Shown one piece after another: positions 26,305-35,032 of a stretch of DNA of 64,000 nucleotides. The notes under the pieces were generated by a model. That model was not told the DNA's origin, did not search any database, and worked only from the letters and a program-made list of their open reading frames with translations. Position 1 is the stretch's first letter. Every line of letters begins with the position of its first letter. The DNA is taken from positions 62,001-126,000 of the forward strand of contig JAQUPZ010000007.1 of the NCBI GenBank assembly GCA_028716365.1. The letters run 5' to 3'. The position numbers and the translations under genes are program-made. Source of the DNA: Kiritimatiellia bacterium (lineage in GTDB: Bacteria > Verrucomicrobiota > Kiritimatiellia > UBA8416 > YA12-FULL-48-11).

Positions 26305-27306
26305 ATGAGAAAAACCGTTTTATTTGTATGTATGATGATTTCATCGGTTTGTTATGCAGCACCATTTAAAGTTGCACTCCTTGACTGTAAGGATGAGACA
26401 GGATTGAAACCAGATGCGGTATTAGGCGGTGAGATAGCTGCTGGTGCTGTTGCCCAAAAAGGAATTTATTCATTCAGCAAACAGCTTTTGAAGGGGGATG
26501 CATTTGTTCTTATAGACAGGAGAGATTTTATTACTGAAATGGAAAAACTGGCGGTAAAAGACAAGGAAGTTAATGGCAAGACCGCAGCAACACCACCTTT
26601 CCTTAATGCCGTTCCAGGTTTGGGGACAGGTAAGGAAGTTAATGGTAAGACCGCAACGCCATCTTTTCTTCATGCCGCACAAGTGCTGGGCGCAGACGCG
26701 GTGTTGAGAAGCAGTCTGCTTGGTTTCTCGACCGGTAAACGAAAGGTGGATCAAGGCGGTTACAAGACGGAGCTTTCCACTCTTTCTATTCGCGTGGTAC
26801 TTGAAGCGCTGGATGCTGTAGATGGCACGGTGATTGGAATGGCAGAAGGAGTTGCCGAGTCGCAGTTTCGTCAAACCCAGAATGTTCAGACATCTTTAAG
26901 CGAGAATGACGTGTTGCAGCTTCTTGATCAGGCTTTTGAGAAGGCTGTTCCAGATCTTGCAAAAGCGCTTGAGACCAGGAAGGCCAAGCAAGCTGGCCGT
27001 AAGGTATTGAAGCTTTCGATTGCTTCAACCGCTGATCCGGCAATGGTTGAGATAGACGGAGTACTTGTGGGTACCACGCCCCTCAAGAATCATGAGATCT
27101 ACGAGGGTGATCACGTTATCACTGTCGGTAAACCAGGTTACCAGGACATAAATAAACGCATTGCTTTCAAGAAGGACACAGAGATCCAGGTTCCTATGCT
27201 AAGAACACAGCTTACCATGGAAGAACTCAAGGAAGTTCTTGAGAAGATGCGGTTCCATTCAATAGCTGTTATTGAGCCGCCGGTAATGATAAGGACCATG
27301 GAGTAG
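26305..27306 (+). CDS. exported CsgG/LpoB-like protein with C-terminal PEGA domain
   Basis: A signal peptide (residues 1-18, ending CYA-A) is followed by a CsgG/curli-assembly-like alpha/beta region (FKVALLDCKDETG, FVLIDRRDF, QVLGADAVLRSSLLGF). A PEGA domain follows at ~245-300 (ADPAMVEIDGVLVGTTPL, GDHVITVGKPGYQD), a module typical of envelope proteins. The best relatives are lipoprotein-type surface assembly factors, but no lipobox is visible. TCCGGAGG precedes the ATG at 26305; an in-frame GTG at 26272 is less likely. Residues ~87-131 hold a tandem duplication. Function unknown. Confidence 0.75.
   Translation: MRKTVLFVCMMISSVCYAAPFKVALLDCKDETGLKPDAVLGGEIAAGAVAQKGIYSFSKQLLKGDAFVLIDRRDFITEMEKLAVKDKEVNGKTAATPPFLNAVPGLGTGKEVNGKTATPSFLHAAQVLGADAVLRSSLLGFSTGKRKVDQGGYKTELSTLSIRVVLEALDAVDGTVIGMAEGVAESQFRQTQNVQTSLSENDVLQLLDQAFEKAVPDLAKALETRKAKQAGRKVLKLSIASTADPAMVEIDGVLVGTTPLKNHEIYEGDHVITVGKPGYQDINKRIAFKKDTEIQVPMLRTQLTMEELKEVLEKMRFHSIAVIEPPVMIRTME
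26563..26697 (+). repeat. in-frame tandem duplication of 23 codons
   Basis: Two adjacent copies of a 69/66-base unit, each beginning AAGGAAGTTAATGG. They encode KEVNGKTAATPPFLNAVPGLGTG and then a variant with KEVNGKTATPSFLHAAQVLG. The second copy lacks one codon. The period is in frame, so the protein grew by one unit. Confidence 0.85.
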
Positions 27307-27318
27307 TGCAAGACCGGC

Positions 27319-28764
27319 CTATCTGAAATCCTGAAGGTGTCCGAGCAGAGATCGGGCTCCACGCCAGTAGAATTTCAGGTCATCAATTGGATGACGTGTG
27401 TTGAGAATCCGGTTCCAGATGGCAAGCGGATGTAAAAATCCCCGATATACTCTGCGGATGGCGTTTTTAATATCTTCTTCACTGGCTTGACCTTTCATTA
27501 CATTCATTCGCATATCAAACTGGTCCCAGTTTCGTGTGGCCAGGATACCTTTTACATCACATTCCTTGAACAGAGGTGTGCCTGGATAGGGAATCACAAG
27601 CGTAACCTGCAGAGTATATGCAAATCCTTTGATGAGAAGATTGCGCGCAAGTTCGATAGTCCGTTCTATGTCTTCGGGTCCTTCCCATGGATATCCAAAC
27701 ATAACGGTGACATGAACATCCAGGCCTGCTTTCGCAGCGGATTGGGCACCTTCAGTGATGTCGTCTACTTTGATTCCTTTGATCAAGCGGTCTAACGTTG
27801 TCTGATTTGCTGATTCGAGGCCAAACAGGATAAATCGGAAACCAGCTTCTTTCATTAGTTTGTAATCTTCAAAGGTCAGTTTGCCGAAGCGCATATTGCA
27901 GTCAATGTTCACTTTTTTGTTATAGCCGCGCTCGATCATTGCGTGACAAAACTTTTGAAGCCACTCACCGACAGGGAATGTACCGGTGTCGTCCATTATT
28001 TCCCTTACGTTATAATGTTCAACGAGATAGCCGATTTCGTTAACAACATCAATAGGGTCACGAACGCGGTAATTTGGATAGAGTGTTGTCCACGAGCAGA
28101 AAGTACACTTGCCATGCCAGCAGTCGCGGCCTGACATGATGTAAGTACCGGGTATCCGCCGGTAGTTCCCATTCATTTCGCTGTAAAGCCGCCAGCGAGT
28201 CAAGTCACGGTCGATCCATGGAAGTGTTTTCAGGTCATGATCACAGATAAAATTTCCAGTGTTTCTGATTTGCTTATTTTCACGGTACCAGATACCCGGT
28301 TCAAGTTTTTCTTTTTTTGTCAAATGAGAGAGCAAATTAAGAAACAGGAAATCATAATCTCCGCCAGTGAAAACAAAATCCACCCTGCTTTTTTCAAAGC
28401 TTTCGGCGGGCATGGCTGTTACGTGGTCACCGACAAGGGCCAGTTTTATTTCAGGAAAATTTTCCTTTAGGCGGTTAATCCAACCCCAGACTGCGGTAAT
28501 GACTGGGGTTTTTGCCTCGATCATCATAATTTCCGGACGGATTGTTCGCACGTGTTCGATAAACTGGGTTTCTGTCCACTGTTCTGCGATCCCATCAAGC
28601 CAGAAAACTTCATAGCCGGCTTTTTTAGCCATGGTTGCGGCACAGGCAGGAACAACAGGATAAATAAAAGTTGGACTGTTAAACCACTGGAATTGGCGGT
28701 TTTGCGAGAGAAGGGGAACTCCCTTTTCGGAGATTATCGGAGGATATGCAATTGCTACTTTCAT
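27319..28764 (-). CDS. B12-binding-type radical SAM protein
   Basis: The N-terminal ~150 residues are a cobalamin-binding-like Rossmann domain (FIYPVVPACAATMAKKAGYEVFWLDG in part; ALVGDHVTAMP). The radical SAM barrel follows from ~190. The cluster motif reads CWHGKCTFCSW, a Cys-x4-Cys-x2-Cys spacing rather than the usual Cys-x3-Cys-x2-Cys. VTVMFGYPWEGPEDI and VTLVIPYPGTPLF are typical of the BchE-like group. The ATG overlaps the stop of the glycosyltransferase gene (ATGA), so the two are co-translated. It probably modifies a glycolipid or saccharide (inference). Confidence 0.85.
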   Translation of the reverse strand: MKVAIAYPPIISEKGVPLLSQNRQFQWFNSPTFIYPVVPACAATMAKKAGYEVFWLDGIAEQWTETQFIEHVRTIRPEIMMIEAKTPVITAVWGWINRLKENFPEIKLALVGDHVTAMPAESFEKSRVDFVFTGGDYDFLFLNLLSHLTKKEKLEPGIWYRENKQIRNTGNFICDHDLKTLPWIDRDLTRWRLYSEMNGNYRRIPGTYIMSGRDCWHGKCTFCSWTTLYPNYRVRDPIDVVNEIGYLVEHYNVREIMDDTGTFPVGEWLQKFCHAMIERGYNKKVNIDCNMRFGKLTFEDYKLMKEAGFRFILFGLESANQTTLDRLIKGIKVDDITEGAQSAAKAGLDVHVTVMFGYPWEGPEDIERTIELARNLLIKGFAYTLQVTLVIPYPGTPLFKECDVKGILATRNWDQFDMRMNVMKGQASEEDIKNAIRRVYRGFLHPLAIWNRILNTRHPIDDLKFYWRGARSLLGHLQDFR

Positions 28765-30569
28765 TTTGCCTTCTCGATTTCCGATGGATGATCAAAACGC
28801 TGTATTTCACCGGGCAGTTTTGATGCAAATATTCCGACAATAAATCTTACTCCGTAAACAATATGGGTTGTAACGACACCCAGCCAGATCAAAAGCCAGC
28901 TTAACGGGTTTGGCCGGAAAGACGACAGCAAAGAAGTAAGAACGTATGCAATCAGCGCTGAGAAATATATGGGTCTCAGGGAAGGTAACAAGGCCGATAC
29001 GAGAGCCCCGATCAGTACGCCGAGAACAAATATGGAAGGCAGCATGTATGACAGCTTGCGGGATGTTTCAGGGAATTTTTTTGCAAAGTAACCACGATGC
29101 ATTGCATAGCGACCAATCTGACGCAAATGGGGGAGAAAAAGTTTTCTTCGATGATGATGAACCTCAACGCGCGGATCATAAATGATTCTCATCTTGAGTT
29201 TCTTGATGATATCAAGGCACAGGTAAGTATCTTCACCGGGCCAGAAGTCGGTACGGAAGCCGCCGAGTTTTTGCATAACATCTGAGCGAACAATGAGGTT
29301 GCAACTTGGATAATCCTCGATGTTCTGGACTATGCCGGGTTCATAACGATAACGATAAGGTCCGGATACGAGACGATTGGCGTAGACTTTACCACTGAGC
29401 CAGGCCATGTAGGGATCGGTTGGAGGGGTTGATGCCGGTCCTCCGACAGCGGCAATTTTATTGTCTGAAAAATAAACCACTGCCTGCATGAGCCAATTTT
29501 CCAGAGGGAATACATCGTCGTCAATAAGTGCGATAATCTGTCCTTTCGCGTGTTTTATGCCGATATTACGCTTTTCGGCCGGGCGGATCCGGCCGGTTGG
29601 GATTTCGCGTGCATAAGACGGCCATTTCCTATCCGATGGTTCGTCAGGGAGAAGGATGACTTCGTAATTGCTGTAAGATTGGTGAGCGATTCCGGCCAAA
29701 CATTCATCCAGATAACTGGTTGATGAAGGATAAGCGACGATAATTGAAACGAGGGGTGGGGGAACAGGCATATTATGGTCCTGAATTGTTTGATAGTAAT
29801 GAAGAATTTTTGTCCTGTAAAAGACGGCAAGAGTATCGAGGAAAACAACCAGGGTAGTAGCAATATTAATTAATGGCCATTTTCCGTGGGTATTAAGAAT
29901 TACAGGGGAGTCAGCAAAACGATAATTTTTCAAGTGTGCTATTGCCAGTAGTTCAATATCAAAAGCAAATGTCTTTACGAGCATCCTGGGGAATGTGAAA
30001 TCCAATACTTCACGTTTGAAGAGTTTAATGCCGGTTTGTGTGTCCAGGACGGGGAAACCCATTAACATTTTTACTAACCAGTAATATACGATACTCACCA
30101 GTTTTCTGTGCCACGGATAAGAAACTACAATGGAATCGTGGTGATGTTTTGATCCAATAATTATATCAACGTGTTTTTCTTTCATCCGTTCAAAGAGCTT
30201 CCATGTCTGGTCGGCGGGCAAATCCAGGTCCGCATCTAGAAAAAGCACGTAGTTACCCTTAGAGACTTCAAATCCGTGTTTTAGTGCTGCCCCTTTACCC
30301 ATATTTCGTTTGAGAGGAACTGCTTTGATGTTTGTATGTATTGCAGCCGCTTTTTCGATTTCAGTGAGGGTATTGTCACTACTGCCATCATCCACAACGA
30401 TGATTTCAAAAGGAATCTTTCCGGAAAATGTGGAATATACGACCAGAATGTTCTCGGTGATTGATGTGCCCAGGTTGAAAGCCGGCATAATGATACTCAA
30501 TAGTCCGTCACTTACCATGCGGCGGGCACTATCCCACTTATCGTCTTGAGAGCTGGTAATCTTTTCCAT
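28761..30569 (-). CDS. two-domain family 2 glycosyltransferase with C-terminal membrane segments
   Basis: First GT2 domain, residues ~22-235: SIIMPAFNLG, EIIVVDDGSSDNT, GNYVLFLDADLDLPAD, resembling dolichyl-/polyprenyl-phosphate mannosyl or glucosyl transferases. Second GT2 domain, residues ~275-500: VSIIVAYPSS, EKRNIGIKHAKGQIIALIDDDVFP, AVGGPASTPPTDP and FWPGEDTYLCLD. Residues ~510-580 hold about three membrane helices. The two catalytic domains on one chain may add two successive sugars, or one may charge a lipid carrier. It lies in a Trm112-like/GT/radical-SAM operon. Acceptor unknown. Confidence 0.87.
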   Translation of the reverse strand: MEKITSSQDDKWDSARRMVSDGLLSIIMPAFNLGTSITENILVVYSTFSGKIPFEIIVVDDGSSDNTLTEIEKAAAIHTNIKAVPLKRNMGKGAALKHGFEVSKGNYVLFLDADLDLPADQTWKLFERMKEKHVDIIIGSKHHHDSIVVSYPWHRKLVSIVYYWLVKMLMGFPVLDTQTGIKLFKREVLDFTFPRMLVKTFAFDIELLAIAHLKNYRFADSPVILNTHGKWPLINIATTLVVFLDTLAVFYRTKILHYYQTIQDHNMPVPPPLVSIIVAYPSSTSYLDECLAGIAHQSYSNYEVILLPDEPSDRKWPSYAREIPTGRIRPAEKRNIGIKHAKGQIIALIDDDVFPLENWLMQAVVYFSDNKIAAVGGPASTPPTDPYMAWLSGKVYANRLVSGPYRYRYEPGIVQNIEDYPSCNLIVRSDVMQKLGGFRTDFWPGEDTYLCLDIIKKLKMRIIYDPRVEVHHHRRKLFLPHLRQIGRYAMHRGYFAKKFPETSRKLSYMLPSIFVLGVLIGALVSALLPSLRPIYFSALIAYVLTSLLSSFRPNPLSWLLIWLGVVTTHIVYGVRFIVGIFASKLPGEIQRFDHPSEIEKAK

Positions 30570-30614
30570 TAGTGATTTAGTGTAGAGAAAATAACCAGCG
30601 TCTCAAGTTTATTG

Positions 30615-30794
30615 TCAGGTTTTCGAGGCTTTTTCGGCTTCTTCTACCAGCATCACAGGGATACCATTCCGGATTGGATAAACAAGACCACAATTTGTGT
30701 TTGTACATTTCAGGGTGTTTCCGTCAAGTACTACTGATGTTTTACATTTCGGGCATGCCAGAATCTTAAGGAGCTCTTGGTTGATCTGTTCCAC
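30615..30794 (-). CDS. Trm112-like (UPF0434) zinc-ribbon protein
   Basis: A 59-residue protein: LLKILACPKCKTSVVLDG, LKCTNTNCGLVYPIRNGIPVML. Four Cys (CPKC and CxxxxC) form a zinc ribbon and the IRNGIPVML end is the family hallmark. The GTG start at 30794 is supported by GGAAGGAG upstream. In bacteria such genes often sit beside lipid A or glycosyltransferase genes; here it is 45 bases upstream of the double glycosyltransferase. Role not established. Confidence 0.88.
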   Translation of the reverse strand: MEQINQELLKILACPKCKTSVVLDGNTLKCTNTNCGLVYPIRNGIPVMLVEEAEKASKT

Positions 30795-30917
30795 GGGTTT
30801 TTGCTCCTTCCTTTACAAAGTTTTAATAAAAGCTTTTTGGTGATATTGATGTGTTGCGGTTTGACAGGCAAGTATATTTTTTGAGAGTATCGAAACAAGA
30901 TTTTGAGAGGGTTCCTT

Positions 30918-31715
30918 GTGTTATTGATAAAAAGATTTTTTATTCTATCCGTGTTTGTTCCGTTGCAACTTTTTTTGATTTGCAGTTGCTCGGAAAGCGT
31001 TACCGTGCTTGATCGCAAAGACAGGAGTAATGCAATGATCCGCGAGGCAGCGGTGCGTAAAAACAATGGCAATATTGACGGGGCGTTACAGCTTTATGCT
31101 GACGTGCTTGATAGAAGCCCCAAGCTGGCCGTAACGCACCTGGAAATGGCTCTTATTTTCCATGATTATAAAAAAGATTACCTGCGTGCAATTTACCATT
31201 ACGAACGTTATCTGGAGCTTCGTCCCAGTACCGAAAAAAAGAAGATAATTACGGACAGAATCAGACTCGCAGGTCAGTCCTATGCCGCCAAATTGGCGGA
31301 GGATGGTTCGGCAGTTGCCGAGCTTGGGAAGATATCGGAGGCGTTGACGGATCTGAAAAAGGAAAATGATGCCTTGAAAAATAATGTTAAACAGCTTAAT
31401 TTGCAACTTGAGCAGGCAAAAAATAAGCCGGTCGAAGTACCTGTTGCGGCGCCGATAAAATTAACAGTGCCTATACAGGATGATTTACCGGCAAAACTTT
31501 CGGATGTATCTTCGAGAGTTAGCAGTTCCAGGACAGCGGTTGTTGGGCAGCCGGCTCTTCGTTCGTATACTGTAAAACGCGGCGATACGTTGCGGAATAT
31601 TGCGCTTGAGTTGTACAGGAATGTGGAAAAAGCCGACGAAATTTTCAAGGTGAACCGCGACAAGATGAGAAGTCCAGGGGATCTGAAAGCAGGACAGGTA
31701 CTGGTACTCCCGTGA
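30918..31715 (+). CDS. LysM-domain lipoprotein with TPR-like repeat
   Basis: Signal peptide with lipobox LICSC (lipidated Cys at the end), a TPR-like helical region (residues ~35-95, NNGNIDGALQLYADVLDRSP and LRAIYHYERYLELRP), a coiled coil (~125-165, LKKENDALKNNVKQLNLQLE) and a C-terminal LysM (YTVKRGDTLRNIALELY, ~210-260), which binds peptidoglycan. The GTG at 30918 follows GAGAGG with seven bases spacing, so it is preferred over the TTG at 30903. It probably tethers the outer membrane to the wall (inference). Two coiled-coil membrane proteins follow. Confidence 0.82.
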   Translation: MLLIKRFFILSVFVPLQLFLICSCSESVTVLDRKDRSNAMIREAAVRKNNGNIDGALQLYADVLDRSPKLAVTHLEMALIFHDYKKDYLRAIYHYERYLELRPSTEKKKIITDRIRLAGQSYAAKLAEDGSAVAELGKISEALTDLKKENDALKNNVKQLNLQLEQAKNKPVEVPVAAPIKLTVPIQDDLPAKLSDVSSRVSSSRTAVVGQPALRSYTVKRGDTLRNIALELYRNVEKADEIFKVNRDKMRSPGDLKAGQVLVLP

Positions 31716-31769
31716 TTGTGCGGTTCGTAATTGGTCGGGATGATATGTTTGTGATTTGGAGGTTAAATT

Positions 31770-32468
31770 ATGAGTACAGATTTCTTTGATGATGATTTGC
31801 GAAGGGCCGGTGACTCGAGACAGGAAGATTCTGATGATACTGATATTATACCTGTACAGCCAATACTTGGTGCCACACTGGGTAAAATGGCAAAGAAGAA
31901 AGAAGAAATGTCCCACCATGCGGCCAATGCGGCTCAGGAGATTGAGCGTCTCAAGCTGAAGCAGGAAGAGTTGGAGAGGGAGAAAAATGCCCTGGAGGAG
32001 CTTACAAGGAAACAGGACCAATATGACCATGACAAGCAGGAAATTATAGAGAAGCTTGAAAGAAGTATTGTTGCAATGGAAAGGGAGGAGTCACAGGCGA
32101 CAAGAATGGTCGAGCTTCTTTCCGAGTCGCGTACCAGGTTCAAGAATACGTTGACAGAGATAAGATCGATTAATGAAGAGATGTGGGGAGACCATAACTT
32201 TAATGACGAGTTGAACAGGTCTGCGGCTTTGATTGAAACCGCCAGGATGGAGTACAAGAAAGCACTCGCCAAGATCGAGGCGACAAACTTACACATTGGT
32301 ACAGGTGAGTCCGGACAGAAAACTGTACTGGACGATATGGGATTTGAATCAAGCGACGAGAAGGGGTTTGGGTATTGGTTGAAGATCGGGTTTGCAGTTA
32401 CTTTGCCCCTTATGGCGGCCATACTGCTATTGTTTGGTTTGTTGTACTTTTTCATGCATAAGGGGTAA
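31770..32468 (+). CDS. coiled-coil protein with C-terminal membrane anchor, unknown function
   Basis: Not recognised. Residues ~45-130 are a strong Glu/Lys/Arg coiled coil (QEIERLKLKQEELEREKNAL), and a second helical part follows (NDELNRSAALIETARMEYKK). Residues ~203-228 form one hydrophobic helix (IGFAVTLPLMAAILLLFGLLYFF, in part), so the protein is tail-anchored with its coil in the cytoplasm, or less likely periplasmic. GGAGG precedes the ATG. It follows the LysM lipoprotein gene by about 54 bases and is likely in its operon. Confidence 0.72.
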   Translation: MSTDFFDDDLRRAGDSRQEDSDDTDIIPVQPILGATLGKMAKKKEEMSHHAANAAQEIERLKLKQEELEREKNALEELTRKQDQYDHDKQEIIEKLERSIVAMEREESQATRMVELLSESRTRFKNTLTEIRSINEEMWGDHNFNDELNRSAALIETARMEYKKALAKIEATNLHIGTGESGQKTVLDDMGFESSDEKGFGYWLKIGFAVTLPLMAAILLLFGLLYFFMHKG

Positions 32469-32516
32469 GCCTGATTCTCGTTGTGATAAATTATTTTCTG
32501 AAGTGAGAAGGTAAAA

Positions 32517-32990
32517 ATGTGTGCACGAGCGCGAAATAATTCTGCTTTAACACGGCGGATAAAAGAACTGGAAAAAGAACTGTCCACTGTTAATGGTGAT
32601 ATCAAGGTTCTTTCCAAGGTTGTTAAACAGGCTGAGCATGCTGGTGTTTCCACGGTCCTGCCGGTGCCGGCTGTACACAGGACTGTTGAGCCTGAACAAC
32701 AGGTACCCGTCCGGCAGGAGCCGCGCATCCCGGTATCTGTCCTTAAGCAACCTTCGGTGGAATATTCACAGCCACGCATGTCAATGGAGTCTGCCGCAAG
32801 AAAGTCTGTTGTTGCCGAAAGGGATCAAATGCCGCGTGATGGCCGGCTTGCCACTTATTTGATGAGCCGTGATTTTCACAATGTTCGTCCTTTGCGACAT
32901 GAAAGACACATTCAACGCAACAAGGCCATATTTATGATTGTTATTGCGGTTATCATCCTTCTATATCTCGTGATGCGTTTCCTCCCTTGA
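32517..32990 (+). CDS. small coiled-coil tail-anchored protein, unknown function
   Basis: Not recognised. A short coil (residues ~10-40, ALTRRIKELEKELSTVNGDIK in part), a Pro/Val-rich linker, a Arg/His-rich region (RDFHNVRPLRHERHIQRNK) and a final membrane helix (AIFMIVIAVIILLYLVMRFLP) make up 157 residues. It shares the architecture of the preceding gene (coil plus C-terminal anchor) without sequence similarity I can see. GAAGG precedes the ATG. The pair may form a complex at the inner membrane (inference). Confidence 0.7.
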   Translation: MCARARNNSALTRRIKELEKELSTVNGDIKVLSKVVKQAEHAGVSTVLPVPAVHRTVEPEQQVPVRQEPRIPVSVLKQPSVEYSQPRMSMESAARKSVVAERDQMPRDGRLATYLMSRDFHNVRPLRHERHIQRNKAIFMIVIAVIILLYLVMRFLP

Positions 32991-33022
32991 ATAGGAAGCA
33001 GGATGTTTGGCCAAAATACGGA

Positions 33023-34213
33023 TCAGAGATCCCGGCAAAAAGATACGAATATATTTCCACGGCGTGAGACCGGTTTCGATACCAGTTTTTCCGTTAATAC
33101 TCTTCCATTATTGTCTTTAAACACCACTCTGAATTCCTTGAGGTCTGCCGGACATGGCACACGCGCAACTTGAAGCGAGAGAGGAAGTGTCTCCCATCTG
33201 CGCAGATCAGGCGCTTCAATTGAAAAAAGAAGTATCCTGGTCAATTCCCCCAGCAATTCGTTTTTTCTGGAAATAGCCTCGGCAATGGCCTCCTTTACGA
33301 CTATACGTGTTACTTCCTTTGTGATTTTCAACGCTGCAAGACGTCTTTCCGTATCGACCAGCAGTATACCGGTGTTTGCAAATGTGTAACTTCGTCCGAG
33401 ATATTTATTACCGGTATAAATTTCCGAGTATGGATCAGTTATCCATATCCTGTTAGGGTCGAAACCTGATTGTTCAGATGGAACCCGGCCTGAAAAAATG
33501 AAACATACAAGTTCCGGCTGTTTTGCCTGAGATTTCTTGGCGGATTGTTCTTCTGTTTTTAGTGGTACCGACATGGATATGTTTCCGTTTTGTTCATCAA
33601 CAGTGATTCCATTCTTTAAAATGCCGGCAAGGCGTTTGTATTCGAACCTCGCCGCTTCTGAATCGCCATCTATTTCAAAACAGAATGCGGCGACATAACG
33701 GCTGAACGGATCATCGGGGAATCCGTTTAAATCCTGCAGCCTTTTGACTATGTTCCTGGCTTCGACGGCGGCATCGTCCCATTTCGACATGGCCAGATAG
33801 TTGTAGGCATTGAAGGTATGGAGCAGGGTGCGTTCATAGGGCGCACCGTAAAAGGTCATGACATTATCATTTGCCAGGTAACTCGCGGAGCCTTTTGACA
33901 AGCTGTAATAATCAAGTTGCTTGGCAATGTTAATCGCTTTTTCCCAGTCCATGGCTGAGGCCGTATAATCGCCACGGGCTTGCCGGATCATCCCCCGTTC
34001 CATTAGCATAAGTACTTTGTTGTTTGCCTCATCTGGTGGAAGGTTCGTCAGGCAGGCATCAGCACGTTCAAGGTTACCCATGTAGAAATTTCGCCTTGCA
34101 GCCATAACTCCCGCAGGAGTTGAACAACCGGAAACCGTGGCGAGAAGAATGATTATGATGCCGATGTGGACAACAATACGAACCTCAAGGCGGGAAATAA
34201 CAAAATTCCACAC
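33023..34213 (-). CDS. COG3014-like lipoprotein
   Basis: The GTG at 34213 is chosen because AAGGAG lies seven bases upstream; earlier in-frame starts would bury the signal peptide. With it, a 29-residue signal peptide ends in LATVSGC, a clear lipobox. Residues ~40-180 are helical TPR-like repeats (YTASAMDWEKAINIAKQL). A beta-rich C-terminal half follows (PELVCFIFSGRVPSEQ, SYTFANTGILLVDTERRL in part). The family is uncharacterised and commonly sits next to LpoB-like genes, as here. A role in outer-membrane control of peptidoglycan synthesis is inferred. Confidence 0.78.
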   Translation of the reverse strand: MWNFVISRLEVRIVVHIGIIIILLATVSGCSTPAGVMAARRNFYMGNLERADACLTNLPPDEANNKVLMLMERGMIRQARGDYTASAMDWEKAINIAKQLDYYSLSKGSASYLANDNVMTFYGAPYERTLLHTFNAYNYLAMSKWDDAAVEARNIVKRLQDLNGFPDDPFSRYVAAFCFEIDGDSEAARFEYKRLAGILKNGITVDEQNGNISMSVPLKTEEQSAKKSQAKQPELVCFIFSGRVPSEQSGFDPNRIWITDPYSEIYTGNKYLGRSYTFANTGILLVDTERRLAALKITKEVTRIVVKEAIAEAISRKNELLGELTRILLFSIEAPDLRRWETLPLSLQVARVPCPADLKEFRVVFKDNNGRVLTEKLVSKPVSRRGNIFVSFCRDL

Positions 34214-34288
34214 GCTTGAGCTCCTTCGATCCGACAGGCAAAAGGTACGTTCCGTCATTTGTCCTATGCCATCAGTAACAGGCAAACT

Positions 34289-34912
34289 TTACCATCCAAT
34301 AAGGGGCTTGCTGGCTCTGCGCATCCGGTCAATCTGCTTACTGACTTTAACAAGGCCCGTTTCAAGGTCCGTGATCTTAATGGTCAGCTGGAAATATACA
34401 TCCTGTTGTTTCGATACCCTGACCTGGCGGCCTGATTTTGTTTCGATCTCGGTGATTGATCCGGTAAGCATGTATTTGGCGCCAAGTTGTTTACCGATCT
34501 TTACCTGTGTTTCGGGTGTACAGTTGGCGAGTTGATAACCCTGTTCCTTGAGTAGATCATCCCTTCTTGCGGCATCGACAAGCTGGATTTTTCCGGTATC
34601 CAGAAGTTTTGTTGTCAATGTATCTGCGAGTGCCTTAACATCCAGGTGTTCCTGGGTTCTGTTCTGAATCCCAAGCTCTATCAGGATGGGATTTTTGTCT
34701 TCTGCCGGTGGAAAAGGATTGGCAATGATTGCTTCTGACATGGTCTTGGCCAGAGAGAGTAGATCCTGTTGATCATATTCTGCAGTCAAACCTGCTTTTT
34801 TCGCCGGGTCTCTGTCATCTACGGAAATTCTAAAAGCAGCACACCCGCTCATAAGTGAAATTATAACAATTGAAAACATTATTTGAACCGGCAACAACAT
34901 TGGTTTGTTCAT
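34289..34912 (-). CDS. LpoB-like penicillin-binding protein activator lipoprotein
   Basis: Signal peptide with lipobox LMSGC (Cys24), a linker, then the LpoB/CsgG-like domain: ALADTLTTKLLDTGKIQLVDA, ANCTPETQVKIGKQLGAKYMLTGSI (in part), and FQLTIKITDLETG. LpoB is an outer-membrane lipoprotein that reaches through the wall to stimulate a class A penicillin-binding protein. AGGAGG precedes the ATG. It is followed by the COG3014-like gene 76 bases downstream. The 207-residue length matches. Confidence 0.86.
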   Translation of the reverse strand: MNKPMLLPVQIMFSIVIISLMSGCAAFRISVDDRDPAKKAGLTAEYDQQDLLSLAKTMSEAIIANPFPPAEDKNPILIELGIQNRTQEHLDVKALADTLTTKLLDTGKIQLVDAARRDDLLKEQGYQLANCTPETQVKIGKQLGAKYMLTGSITEIETKSGRQVRVSKQQDVYFQLTIKITDLETGLVKVSKQIDRMRRASKPLIGW

Positions 34913-35032
34913 GAATATAAACCTCCTGAATTATTTGAAGCATGATACTGGAATCCATTTACAGATGCAATTATTTCTTGGGTATGGTTAGGCTGAGAGT
35001 TGGAAATACAGGACACTGCCTGGTGCTTTTTG

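Noticed and set aside
30861..30889. TTGACA at 30861 as a promoter for the LysM gene
   Set aside because: No acceptable -10 at 16-18 bases; the -35-like hexamer alone is not enough.
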